Shown piece by piece: positions 26,244-34,589 of a DNA stretch of 64,000 bases. Under the pieces are notes generated by a model. The model was not told where the DNA came from and did no database searches. It was given only the letters and a program-made list of their open reading frames with translations. Numbering within the stretch: position 1 is the stretch's first letter; every line of letters starts with the position of its first letter. A program made the translations under genes and the position numbers. Source of the DNA: Mycobacterium yunnanensis (GTDB lineage: Bacteria; Actinomycetota; Actinomycetes; Mycobacteriales; Mycobacteriaceae); the NCBI RefSeq assembly GCF_025823185.1, contig NZ_JACKVK010000008.1:311565-375564 (forward strand). Direction: 5' to 3'.

Positions 26244-27268
26244 AGGTGTTGGTCACCGGCCATCAAGGCTACCTCGGCACCGTCATGGTGCCGCTCCTGC
26301 AGGCCGCCGGCCACGACGTGGTCGGGTTGGACAGCGGATTCTTCGCCGACTGCGTCCTGGGCGTCGCACCCCCCGAACCACCGGGTCTGGCAGTCGACCT
26401 GCGTGACGTCACCGTCGAGCAGCTACGCGGTTTCGACGCCGTCGTGCACCTCGCGGCGTTGTCCAACGACCCGCTCGGTGCGTTGGCCCCCGACATCACC
26501 TACGACGTCAACCATCACGCCTCGGTACGGCTGGCGCGGCTCGCCAAGCAGGCCGGTGTCGGACGGTTCCTCTACGCGTCGACCTGCTCGGTGTACGGGG
26601 CGGCCGGAGCGGACCTGGTGACCGAGGACGCCGAGCTGCACCCCATCACGCCCTATGCGATCAGCAAGGTGCGCGTCGAGGCCGACGTCGCCGCACTCGC
26701 CGACGCCGACTTCGTGCCGGTGTTCCTGCGCAACGCAACGGCTTTCGGCTTCTCGCCGCGCCTGCGCGCCGACATCGTGCTGAACAACCTGGTCGGGCAC
26801 GCCGTGCTGACCGGGGTGGTGCGGGTGTTGTCCGACGGCACGCCGTGGCGTCCGCTGGTACACGCCCAGGACATCGCGCGGGCATTCGAGACCTGCCTGA
26901 GCGCGCCTGCCGAGATCGTGAGCTGCCGGGCGTACAACGTCGGCACCGAGTCCAACAACGTCACGGTCGCCGAGATCGCCAAGGCCGTGGTCGACACCGT
27001 CCCGGGCTCGACGCTGTTGATCACCGGTGAGACCGGCGCCGACCCCCGCTCGTATCGGGTCGACTTCAGCCGCGCGCGAACCGAACTCGACTTCGAGGCC
27101 ACGTGGTCGGTCGCCGACGGCGCGGCCGAACTCTACGAGGCCTACCTCGCGAACGGCCTGACGCGCGAGGACTTCGACGCCTCGTTCACCCGGCTCAAGC
27201 GGCTGGAGTGGCTCACCGCCCACGGTGAACTCGACGAGACGATGCGCCGTGTCAGCGCAATTGCCTGA
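26240..27268 (+). CDS. NAD-dependent sugar epimerase/dehydratase (extended SDR)
   Basis: The 342-residue protein has the glycine motif TGHQGYLG (6-13), VVHLAALSNDPLG, STCSVYG and the catalytic YAISK. The C-terminal half has the sugar-nucleotide part WRPLVHAQDIARAFE and YNVGTESNNVTVAEIA. This is the extended SDR layout of nucleotide-sugar epimerases, dehydratases and reductases; which reaction applies is unclear. It is the most likely source of the 4-keto intermediate that the C-methyltransferase and 3,5-epimerase need. The 3' end overlaps the convergent epimerase gene by 17 bases. Confidence 0.82.
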   Translation: MKVLVTGHQGYLGTVMVPLLQAAGHDVVGLDSGFFADCVLGVAPPEPPGLAVDLRDVTVEQLRGFDAVVHLAALSNDPLGALAPDITYDVNHHASVRLARLAKQAGVGRFLYASTCSVYGAAGADLVTEDAELHPITPYAISKVRVEADVAALADADFVPVFLRNATAFGFSPRLRADIVLNNLVGHAVLTGVVRVLSDGTPWRPLVHAQDIARAFETCLSAPAEIVSCRAYNVGTESNNVTVAEIAKAVVDTVPGSTLLITGETGADPRSYRVDFSRARTELDFEATWSVADGAAELYEAYLANGLTREDFDASFTRLKRLEWLTAHGELDETMRRVSAIA

Positions 27269-27806
27269 CCAGCTGAGCCCAGCTACCCGCCGACCGGTCC
27301 CGCGCCGACACCACGCCGGCGGGCAGCGGCCAGTGGATGCGAAGGTCGGGGTCGTCGTAGGCGACGCCGAGGTCTTCGGTGGGGTCGTGCGGACGGTCGA
27401 TGCGGTAGCAGACGTCCGCCACCTCGGTCAGCGCCTGGAAGCCGTGCAGCAGACCCGGTGGCACGTACAGGTGACGAAAGTCGTCGTCGTCGAGCAAGAA
27501 CGATTCCTGTCGGCCGAAGGTCGGCGAGGAGGGCCGGGCGTCGACCAGGACGTCGTGCACCGCGCCATTGGCGCACCGCACCAGTTTGGCCTCCCCGCGG
27601 CCACCCCTGCCGTGCATGCCCCGGATGACGCCCCGGCCGGAACGCGATTGCGAATCCTGCAGGAACGCGGCCGCCGCGCCAGGCACCCCCGCCCAGTCGT
27701 CGAAGATCTGCGCGTCGAAGGTTCTGGTGAACAGTCCGCGCTCGTCGTGAAACGGGGTGGGCACCAGGGTCACGACGCCGGCCAGGGTGGACTCCTCGAT
27801 GCGCAC
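27252..27806 (-). CDS. dTDP-4-keto-sugar 3,5-epimerase-like protein (RmlC family)
   Basis: The protein is 184 residues from GTG 27806 (VRIEESTLAGVVTLVPTPFH). The cupin of RmlC-type epimerases is evident: DERGLFTRTFDA, SQSRSGRGVIRGMHGRGGRG (catalytic His), KLVRCANGAVHDVLVDARPS, YVPPGLLHGFQALTEVADVC and YRIDRPHDPTEDLGVAYDDP. It probably epimerises C3 and/or C5 of a 4-keto-6-deoxy sugar. The gene is inverted relative to its neighbours, and its start is only 14 bases from the start of the next, divergent gene, with no clear ribosome binding site. Confidence 0.83.
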   Translation of the reverse strand: MRIEESTLAGVVTLVPTPFHDERGLFTRTFDAQIFDDWAGVPGAAAAFLQDSQSRSGRGVIRGMHGRGGRGEAKLVRCANGAVHDVLVDARPSSPTFGRQESFLLDDDDFRHLYVPPGLLHGFQALTEVADVCYRIDRPHDPTEDLGVAYDDPDLRIHWPLPAGVVSARDRSAGSWAQLVRQLR

Positions 27807-27820
27807 GCGGCCATGCTGCC

Positions 27821-28921
27821 ATGAACGCCTGCCGGGCGTGTGGACACGACGATCTGCGGCGGGTACTCGACGTGGGCGCCGTGCCCGCGGCCGACCACTT
27901 CCCACCCGCGGAACAACCGGTGGCCGCCGAGGAGGGCGCCCACCCCCTGGCCATGGACCTCTGCGCCGATTGCGGTTTGGCGCAGCTCGCCGACGACGAC
28001 ACCGTGACCGCTGAACCCCGGGGCGTGGAACCGCTCGCACTGCGCGAGCAGGCCCTCGACGCGGTGCAGCGCGTCGAACGGGCGGGGTGGCTGCGGGGTG
28101 CGACGGTGCGCGAATTCGGCAGTCCGCACGGAGGTACGTGGGTCCCGCTGCTCGCCGAGCGGGGTTTCGCGCCGGTGGACGCCACGGCCGACGTCGTCCT
28201 CGATTGCTTCGGCATCATGCACGAACCCGACCAACGCGGGGCGTTCGCGCGCCGGGCCGCGGCGACTGCACCCGGGGGAGTGCTTCTGCTGCAATATCAT
28301 TCGCTGTCGGCGATCATTCGCCAGGGGCAGTGGAACGCGTTGCGACACGGGCACTTCGCGTACTACTCGCTCCCCGCGCTCGTCCGGCTGCTCGAGACCG
28401 CAGGCATGCGCGTGGTCAGCGCCTGGGACTTCGACCTCTACGGCGGGACCGTGCTCGTGGCGGCGGTCCACCACGACGACGAGCGGGCCGCCTCGCCGGA
28501 GGCCGTCATCGCCGCCACGCTCACCGCCGACGCCGCGGTGACCGATCCGGCGGTGGTGGGTGGGCTTCAGGCGGCCGCCGACGACTACGTGGCGGCACTG
28601 CGTTCGTGGTTGACGGCGCATCGTGATTCGGGCCGGCGGGTGTACGGCTACGGGGCGGCCTCGCGAGCCGTCGCGGCGTTCGCGATGGCCGGGTTGGACC
28701 GCTCGTTGATCGCGGGCGTCGCCGACGCGTCGGCCGCCAAGCAGGGCCGCCGGATGCCGGGCACGGACGTGCCGATCATCTCGCCGGATGATCTGGTGGC
28801 GGCCGTTCCCGACCTGGTGCTGCTTACGCTGCCGGACCTGTTGGCCGAGGTGTCACAACGCCTTCCAGAGCTGAATGGTCGTTGGCGGACCGACGACCAT
28901 GTCGCCATGCGGAGCGGCTGA
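27821..28921 (+). CDS. Second sugar C-methyltransferase-type protein, atypical
   Basis: The 366-residue protein has the N-terminal zinc motif (C4, C7, C48, C51) and the C-terminal domain (RRVYGYGAASRAVAAFAMAG) of TylC3-type C-methyltransferases. The middle SAM domain is shorter and its glycine motif is weak (VREFGSPHGGTWVPLL in place of a clear E-x-G-x-G). HGHFAYYSLPALVRLLETAG and YGGTVLVAAVHHD are retained. It may bind SAM differently or be non-catalytic. The last 98 bases overlap the convergent glycosyltransferase gene. Confidence 0.7.
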   Translation: MNACRACGHDDLRRVLDVGAVPAADHFPPAEQPVAAEEGAHPLAMDLCADCGLAQLADDDTVTAEPRGVEPLALREQALDAVQRVERAGWLRGATVREFGSPHGGTWVPLLAERGFAPVDATADVVLDCFGIMHEPDQRGAFARRAAATAPGGVLLLQYHSLSAIIRQGQWNALRHGHFAYYSLPALVRLLETAGMRVVSAWDFDLYGGTVLVAAVHHDDERAASPEAVIAATLTADAAVTDPAVVGGLQAAADDYVAALRSWLTAHRDSGRRVYGYGAASRAVAAFAMAGLDRSLIAGVADASAAKQGRRMPGTDVPIISPDDLVAAVPDLVLLTLPDLLAEVSQRLPELNGRWRTDDHVAMRSG

Positions 28922-29780
28922 ACAGCAGGCTGCGGCGGGCCTGCATGGTCACCGCGCCCAGCCACCCGATTGCCCTGTCCAGGCTGCCCATCCGCCAGGC
29001 CCCGTCACCGGCGATGCGGCGGGTCAACTCGACCTGCTGGCCGAACTGGGCCCGCACGGAGGTGAAGGCAGTGGCCCCGTCCGCCGAGACGCGGAAGGCC
29101 GCCATGGCGTCGGGTTGGCCGACGAAGTCGCCCTGCCGCAGCAGACGGGTCCAGAGTTCGAGTTCCATCGGGTAGAGCAGGTCACCCTTGAACCCGCCGA
29201 CGTCGTCGAAGTCCTTGCGACGAAACGTCACAGCGGCCGACGGCCCGATGGGGTTGCCCCCGCTGCGGACCACCTGCCTGACGACCGTGTGACCGTTGTG
29301 ACGGCCCGTCAGTCGACGAAGACCGGTCGACCGGCGAAGGGGCTGCCCGGCGTCGTCGAGCAGGTCGACCTTGCAGGCGACCAGCGCCACGTCAGGATGC
29401 TCGACGAGGACGTCGACCTGATCCTGGACGCACGTCTTGTCGATGAGGTCGTCGGCACAGAGGAGTTTGATCAGCGGGGCCCGGCACAGTTCGACGACCC
29501 GGTTCCAATTGTCCGGCATCGACAGCGTGGCGTCGTTGCGCACCACGCGCAGCCGCGGATCGCGGCGTTCCTGCAGTGCCTCGTCGAGGATGGCCCGGGT
29601 GCCGTCGGTGGTGTTGTTGTCCAGGACGAGGATCTCCATGTCCTCGCAGGTCTGGGCGAAGGCGGCGTCCAGCGTCTCGCGCAGGTGCTTCTCGGCCTGG
29701 TAGGCCGGAATGCACAGGGAGACGGCGGGAGCGGCTCCTGTCGAACTCGTCGGTGAGTCGGGTGTTGGTTCGGTCGACAT
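28824..29780 (-). CDS. Family 2 glycosyltransferase
   Basis: The 318-residue protein is taken from ATG 29780 (MSTEPTPDSPTSSTGAAPAV), which has a GGGGGAAA site upstream. The GT-A fold is visible: VSLCIPAYQAEKHLRETLDA, EILVLDNNTTDGTRAILDEA, the DxD-equivalent LIKLLCADDLIDK, and acceptor-side GGNPIGPSAAVTFRRKDFDD. No membrane segments. It is the last gene of a minus-strand polysaccharide operon, 29 bases after the Wzz-like gene. It likely adds one sugar of the repeat unit on the cytosolic face of the membrane. Confidence 0.85.
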   Translation of the reverse strand: MSTEPTPDSPTSSTGAAPAVSLCIPAYQAEKHLRETLDAAFAQTCEDMEILVLDNNTTDGTRAILDEALQERRDPRLRVVRNDATLSMPDNWNRVVELCRAPLIKLLCADDLIDKTCVQDQVDVLVEHPDVALVACKVDLLDDAGQPLRRSTGLRRLTGRHNGHTVVRQVVRSGGNPIGPSAAVTFRRKDFDDVGGFKGDLLYPMELELWTRLLRQGDFVGQPDAMAAFRVSADGATAFTSVRAQFGQQVELTRRIAGDGAWRMGSLDRAIGWLGAVTMQARRSLLFSRSAWRHGRRSANDHSALEGVVTPRPTGPAA

Positions 29781-29809
29781 GCATTTCCCCCGTGTGGTCG
29801 CTCCGATCG

Positions 29810-31189
29810 CTATCGCTTGGAGAGTCGCCATGACCTGGCCGCTCTGCGGGGCATGGTCAGCACCGCCCCCAACGAGGTGGCGCCGGCTGCCTCGAGGGTG
29901 GCGACCGAGGCGTCGACGTCGTCGATCTTGGTCTGGCCCGACTCGACGACCAGGATCACGCCGTCGGTCGCCGCTGCGACGATGGCCGCGTCGGCTGCGT
30001 CGAGAACGGGTGCGGTGTAGACCACTACGACGTCGAATTCCTGGCGCAGCGACTCGAGCACCTTAGGCAGGTTGCCAGTCGACAGCAGCGCCGTCGCCGT
30101 AGTGTCGGCGGGAACACGTCCCGCACCGAGGATGTGAATGGCCGGGGAGTTCCAGGTGGGCAGGCGCTCGGCGACCGGAACGGTCAACTCGGGTTGACGG
30201 AGCAGGTCGGCCAGACCGTCGCCGTCATCGGGTCGAGCGTCGACTCCCTTGCCAACGCGCATGTCCGCGTTCACCAGCACCATGCGCGCACCGGCTTCGC
30301 TTGCGGCCCTACCAAGGTCGACGGCCGTTGCAAAGGCGGCCTCGTGGTTGCGCGCCCCGACGACGGTGACGACGCGTGCGTCGTCGACGACGGTCATCCG
30401 CAGCCGGCGGAACTCCTCGACCCGCTGGTCGCCGTCGGCCCACGTCACCGACGCGTCGTGGGGTGGCTCGGACAGGACGGGGAGGCCGGCAGCCTCGATG
30501 GGAGCGGCCGAACCGACCTTGGCGTCCAAACGATCTCGGACCAAGGCGGCGATGAGGCCGACGATCAGGCCCGCGATCGCACCGAACAGCAGATTCATCA
30601 CGGTGCTCGAGCCCGTCTTGGCTGCCACCTTCGCCGCTTCGACGATCGTCAGGTTGGTGAACGGGTTGTTCTGCTGGCCGGAGTTGCGCAACTCGACCTC
30701 GCCCACCATCTGAACGAACTGGCGTCCGGCCGAGTCCGCCATCCGGCGGGCCTCGTCGGGATCACTGTCGGTGACCGTGATCTCGATGAGCGCGGTCTCG
30801 GGTTCGGCGGTGGCGGTGATCTTGCTGGCGACGTCGTTGGCCGCGGTGTCGAGGTGCAGGTCGTCGACGACCCGTTGCGCCAGAACGTCACTGGTCACCA
30901 GGGCGGCGTAGGACTGCGCGCGGTCCTTGGTGAACATGCCGCACTGGTAGGCCTGTTCGATGGAGCCCTCGGCGCAGGTGCCGACGAGGACGCGCGTCGA
31001 GCTGTGGTAGGACGGCGGGCTCAGTGCCGACACCGCCCCGGCGCCGACGATGCCGACGAGAACGGAGACGACGAGCAGCGGCCAGCGGCGGCCGATGAGC
31101 CTGACGAACTCGACGATCCCCGGCTGGCGAGCCGCGTCGTCCACCGCGGGAGGGGCCAGTTCTCGGTTGGCGACCCGGTGTGCTGACAT
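29810..31189 (-). CDS. Wzz-type chain-length protein fused to a degenerate BY-kinase domain
   Basis: The 459-residue protein has membrane segments at about 36-56 and 196-217 around an external helical domain, the Wzz/polysaccharide co-polymerase layout. A C-terminal domain (about 225-450) resembles bacterial tyrosine kinases of CapB/Wzc type. Its motifs are eroded: the Walker A GEGKS is replaced by GARNHEAAF (278-286), the A' motif is VLVNADMR (304-311) and the usual DTPPVL is YTAPVL (391-396). There is no Tyr-rich tail (end ARSWRLSKR). It is therefore probably a pseudokinase tuning polymer length. ATG 31189 follows GGAG. Confidence 0.82.
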   Translation of the reverse strand: MSAHRVANRELAPPAVDDAARQPGIVEFVRLIGRRWPLLVVSVLVGIVGAGAVSALSPPSYHSSTRVLVGTCAEGSIEQAYQCGMFTKDRAQSYAALVTSDVLAQRVVDDLHLDTAANDVASKITATAEPETALIEITVTDSDPDEARRMADSAGRQFVQMVGEVELRNSGQQNNPFTNLTIVEAAKVAAKTGSSTVMNLLFGAIAGLIVGLIAALVRDRLDAKVGSAAPIEAAGLPVLSEPPHDASVTWADGDQRVEEFRRLRMTVVDDARVVTVVGARNHEAAFATAVDLGRAASEAGARMVLVNADMRVGKGVDARPDDGDGLADLLRQPELTVPVAERLPTWNSPAIHILGAGRVPADTTATALLSTGNLPKVLESLRQEFDVVVVYTAPVLDAADAAIVAAATDGVILVVESGQTKIDDVDASVATLEAAGATSLGAVLTMPRRAARSWRLSKR

Positions 31190-31199
31190 GTGAGTACTC

Positions 31200-32453
31200 C
31201 TATCCGTCCGCTGCCGCGGGCGTCGCTGCGAGATTCGAGATCCCGCGTCGAGGTTCGTCTGAGGTGGCGCCGTCCCGAAGCTTGAAGACCTTGACTACCA
31301 AGGGAACACAGTTGGCCGCAGTGGCCAGGCACCCTCCGACGGCGGCTCCGACGGCGCCGTGGAGGTGACCGCCGATGGCGATCGCCGAGATGAAGGCCAA
31401 GGCGAAGCCGACGCCCACCTTGGCGACGAATCGTTCTTGACCCTGGGCCTGGAGCACCGCGCTCAACGCCGCGGCCAGCACGGCGAACGGGATGCCCAGA
31501 ACCAGTACGGACAGCGCCCGGCCCGCGGCGCGGTACTCCTCGCCGTAGAGCAGCACGCACAATGGTTCGGCGACGAAGTAGCCGACGGGCGCGACCACCA
31601 GCAGGACGACGGGCAGCAGCATGGCGATGCGCAGCCCCGCGGTTCTGGCCTGGCCCGGCGTCGCGCGGGCGGCGGGCGGCAGCACGGTGGAGGCCAGGGT
31701 TCCGGGGATCAGGATCAGCGGGCTGGTCACCCGGGACGCGGCGGCGTAGAGGCCCGCGCTGTGGGCGCCCGCGAACGCCGACACCAGGAAGGTGTCCAGC
31801 GTCGAGATCTGCGCGGTGACGTTGTTGATGAAGAACGCAAAGGACTTGCGGAACACCGTGGTCCACGCCAGTCGGCTCTCCACCCGCACGACGCGGCTAC
31901 GCAGGAAGTAGGTGCTCTGCAGATATCCGGCGAGGGCTCCGATCAGCTGAGCAAGGGCATAGGCCCACAGCGCGGAGACGTCGGCCGTCACCAGCGCGAC
32001 GAAGACCAGGAACTGCACGCCCCGACGCAGGAGGATCGACGAGGAGGGGATGATCTTGGAGTCAGCCGCGATCGGCACGCTGAGCCGGTACTCGACGCAT
32101 CGGTCGATGGCCACCGACAGGATCAGCGCGGTCAGGCTCAGCGGGATCACGTGCTGGGCCGAGAGACCGACGCCGACGGCCAGCGCGAGGATCCCGAACA
32201 TCCACGTGGTGATCGTGGTGTAGCGCAACGCCGATGACACCATGACGTGGTCGTCGCGTGCGTAGGACTTGGAGATCAGGGTGGACAACCCGAAGTCGGT
32301 GACGGTGAAAAGCACCATGCAGAAGCCGATGATGGCCGACGTCATGCCGATGTCGGCCGGCGAGACGGCCCTGGCGAGGATGATGACGTTGACGGCCTGC
32401 AGCACGTTGGCGAGGATGCGGGCCGACAGGATCGAGGCGAATTGGGCGTTCAC
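31200..32453 (-). CDS. Polysaccharide repeat-unit flippase (Wzx/MATE-like)
   Basis: The protein is 417 residues from GTG 32453 (VNAQFASILSARILANVLQA), with about 12 hydrophobic segments. The N-terminal ILSARILANVLQAVNVIILA and DIGMTSAIIGFCMVLFTVTD resemble polysaccharide flippases of the RfbX/Wzx superfamily. It should move the undecaprenyl-linked repeat unit across the cytoplasmic membrane. GTG overlaps the upstream glycosyltransferase stop (GTGA), and the Wzz-like gene follows 10 bases later, so flipping, length control and glycosyl transfer are co-expressed. Confidence 0.85.
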   Translation of the reverse strand: MNAQFASILSARILANVLQAVNVIILARAVSPADIGMTSAIIGFCMVLFTVTDFGLSTLISKSYARDDHVMVSSALRYTTITTWMFGILALAVGVGLSAQHVIPLSLTALILSVAIDRCVEYRLSVPIAADSKIIPSSSILLRRGVQFLVFVALVTADVSALWAYALAQLIGALAGYLQSTYFLRSRVVRVESRLAWTTVFRKSFAFFINNVTAQISTLDTFLVSAFAGAHSAGLYAAASRVTSPLILIPGTLASTVLPPAARATPGQARTAGLRIAMLLPVVLLVVAPVGYFVAEPLCVLLYGEEYRAAGRALSVLVLGIPFAVLAAALSAVLQAQGQERFVAKVGVGFALAFISAIAIGGHLHGAVGAAVGGCLATAANCVPLVVKVFKLRDGATSDEPRRGISNLAATPAAADG

Positions 32454-33382
32454 GATGCCCTCGCAGTCTGCGCGAGTCGTCGGATGGCGAACGGCGGCCA
32501 GCTCAGCGCGGCGCCGGCGAGCAGCACCGTCTTGGTGGCGCGACGGGACCCGTCGGTCAGCATCGAGCGGCGGTAGAGCCCGAGGCTGACGCTCTCGGCG
32601 CGGATCTTGAACTTCTCCAGCGCGTCGAGGTGATCGGCGTAGGTCTGGGGGTCGAATTCCGGACGGCCCGTGGCGCGGCGGCGGTAATTGGCCACCGCGA
32701 GCGCGATGTTGGTGCGAACGCGCCGCATCGAGGAGGCGTTGATGCCGCCGCCGTGGAAGGAGTAGTCCAGGACGTGGTGGTCGACGTTGGCGAGGTCTCC
32801 CACCTCGGACAGTCGCAGGAAGAGGTCCCAGTCCTCGGCAACGCCGTAGGACCAGTAGCCGCCGACGGTGTCGAGCGCCGCACGGCGGATCATCACCGCG
32901 GGGTGGCACATCGCATGCTGGCCGCGGAGCAGGGCGGCCACGATCGCGTCGTGATCCTGGGGGAACGACGACGCCGACTCGGCAACGCCGTCGACGACGC
33001 GGCGGATCTGGCCACCGACGAGGACGACCTCGGGGTGGGCCTCGAGGTGGTCGACCTGGGCGCGGAACCGGCCGGGGACGGAGACGTCGTCGGCGTCCAT
33101 GCGGGCGACGTAGGGCGCCGTGGTGGCGGCGATCGCCTCGTTCAGCGAGGCGGCCAGCCCGCGGTTGGGTCGCGAGACGATCGTGACGCGGGGGTCCTCG
33201 GCGAAACCACCGAGGGCGGCGAGGGTTCCGTCGGTGCTGCCGTCGTCGACGATGAGCAGTTCGACGGCGACGGAGTCGTCGACCAGCACGCTGCGCGCGG
33301 CCGCGGCGATCGTGTGCTCGGCGTTGAAGGCCGGCAGGACCACCGCGACGGCGGGGCGTGCTGCGGTGCCGTCATCGGCCAC
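32450..33382 (-). CDS. Family 2 glycosyltransferase
   Basis: The 310-residue protein starts at GTG 33382. The GT-A motifs are clear: VAVVLPAFNAEHTIAAAARS, LLIVDDGSTDGTLAALGGFA, NRGLAASLNEAIAATTAPYV, the metal-binding ARMDADDVS, and GYWSYGVAEDWDLFLRLSEV with the catalytic-base ED. It overlaps GT26 upstream by 11 bases and the flippase downstream by 4. It probably elongates the lipid-linked repeat unit; donor and acceptor unknown. Confidence 0.87.
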   Translation of the reverse strand: MADDGTAARPAVAVVLPAFNAEHTIAAAARSVLVDDSVAVELLIVDDGSTDGTLAALGGFAEDPRVTIVSRPNRGLAASLNEAIAATTAPYVARMDADDVSVPGRFRAQVDHLEAHPEVVLVGGQIRRVVDGVAESASSFPQDHDAIVAALLRGQHAMCHPAVMIRRAALDTVGGYWSYGVAEDWDLFLRLSEVGDLANVDHHVLDYSFHGGGINASSMRRVRTNIALAVANYRRRATGRPEFDPQTYADHLDALEKFKIRAESVSLGLYRRSMLTDGSRRATKTVLLAGAALSWPPFAIRRLAQTARAS

Positions 33383-34175
33383 GAAGGACCGCCAGGATGA
33401 ATCGGGCGTTGCCGAAGAGGTAACGGCGCCACAGTCTCTTGGGCTCCGTCACCAGCCGGTAGGCCCACTCGAAGCCGGAGTTCTGGACCCACGTGGGGGC
33501 TTCGCGCACCGAGCCGGCCACGAAGTCGAAGGCGGCGCCGACGCCGATGAAGACGCCCGGCAGTCGCTCGGCGAGTGCCGCGGCTGCGAAGTCCTGCTTC
33601 GGGGTGCCCATGCCGATCCACACGATGTCGGGCTTGGCTTGGGCGATGCGCTGGATGCACTCCTCGTCGAGAGCCTCCTCGACGGGACCGAACGGCGGGG
33701 CGTAGGCGTCGACGATGTTGACGCCCGGGTACCGGTTGGTGGTCTCGTCGACCAGCTTGGTGAGCGTCTCGTCGGTCGCGCCGAGCATGAAGTGGCGAAG
33801 GTCGCTGCCGCGTCCGTGGTCGAGGACGTCGACGAAGAACGACGGCCCGCGCACCCGGCCGGCCCGCTGCGGACTGCGGGCGCGGCTACGCATCGCCCAG
33901 GCCACCGGGGCGCCGTCGGGCAACGTGAGGCCGGGGCCGTCGAAGAGTTCGCGGTACTCCTGGTCCTGACTGGCCAGGGCGACGCAGTACGCGTTGGACA
34001 ACCGCACGACCAGGCTCTGCTTCGAGGACTGGGTGGCGATCGAGACGACGTCGCGAACGGCGGTGTCGAGGTCGGTGACCTCGAAGGGGAGACCGCCGAT
34101 CAGGACGGACTCACGGGGGCTACGAAGGTCTACCTCTTTGAAGTCAGTCACCTGGGCCTCGTCGACGTTTGTCAC
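33372..34175 (-). CDS. WecB/TagA/CpsF-family (GT26) glycosyltransferase
   Basis: The 267-residue protein starts at GTG 34175. Family signatures: LIGGLPFEVTDLDTAVRDVV, LTLPDGAPVAWAMRSR, GPSFFVDVLDHGR, MLGATDETLTKLVDE and DIVWIGMGTPKQDFAAAALA, GVFIGVGAAFDFVAGSVREA, ending in EPKRLWRRYLFGN. GT26 enzymes add ManNAc, ManNAcA or Glc as an early sugar on polyprenyl-linked intermediates. It is the first gene of the minus-strand operon, behind a 414-base AT-richer control region. No initiating phosphoglycosyl transferase is found nearby. Confidence 0.9.
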   Translation of the reverse strand: MTNVDEAQVTDFKEVDLRSPRESVLIGGLPFEVTDLDTAVRDVVSIATQSSKQSLVVRLSNAYCVALASQDQEYRELFDGPGLTLPDGAPVAWAMRSRARSPQRAGRVRGPSFFVDVLDHGRGSDLRHFMLGATDETLTKLVDETTNRYPGVNIVDAYAPPFGPVEEALDEECIQRIAQAKPDIVWIGMGTPKQDFAAAALAERLPGVFIGVGAAFDFVAGSVREAPTWVQNSGFEWAYRLVTEPKRLWRRYLFGNARFILAVLRGR

Positions 34176-34589
34176 TCTGTGCCTCGCAAAGTTTGTTCGG
34201 ATTTCGGCTTGCCGTCCGCCGGAGCCCGGTGGCGGGTCCGATTCTGTGACGACGCTGACCGGTTAGGCTCACTTCGGTGTGTGCCAGACGTAGATATGGG
34301 GGATGTTTTCGCACTAATTACCCTGTGTTTATACCCTAGATGGGGTTGCCTGTACATCTTCGTACGCATCTTACGGGGTGATTCATACCACTGGTATGTT
34401 TTAGTAACTTAGCGTCAACTCGCAGATTCAGCAAACTTTTGCTACGTTTCAGCGACGGCGCGGGCCCGGGTCGAGCGGTGATCTGCCCCTAGATCCCGGT
34501 CCGGCCACTGCGATTCACGTGGTGGCTGGCGTCGCACGGCGAGTGGGCGGCGATACCCAGGACGGCGATGGCGAGGTGGTGTGGTGAGC
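34176..34589. promoter_or_regulatory. AT-richer intergenic control region of the polysaccharide operon
   Basis: This 414-base gap is clearly richer in A/T than its surroundings between about 34270 and 34450. It contains a perfect palindrome CATACCA-C-TGGTATG (34384-34398) and an inverted repeat AGCAAA-CT-TTTGCT (34430-34443). Read on the minus strand, TTGACG (34418-34413) lies just upstream of the palindrome, so the palindrome would cover the -10 region of a promoter for the GT26 operon. No gene was found in the stretch. Confidence 0.5.
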
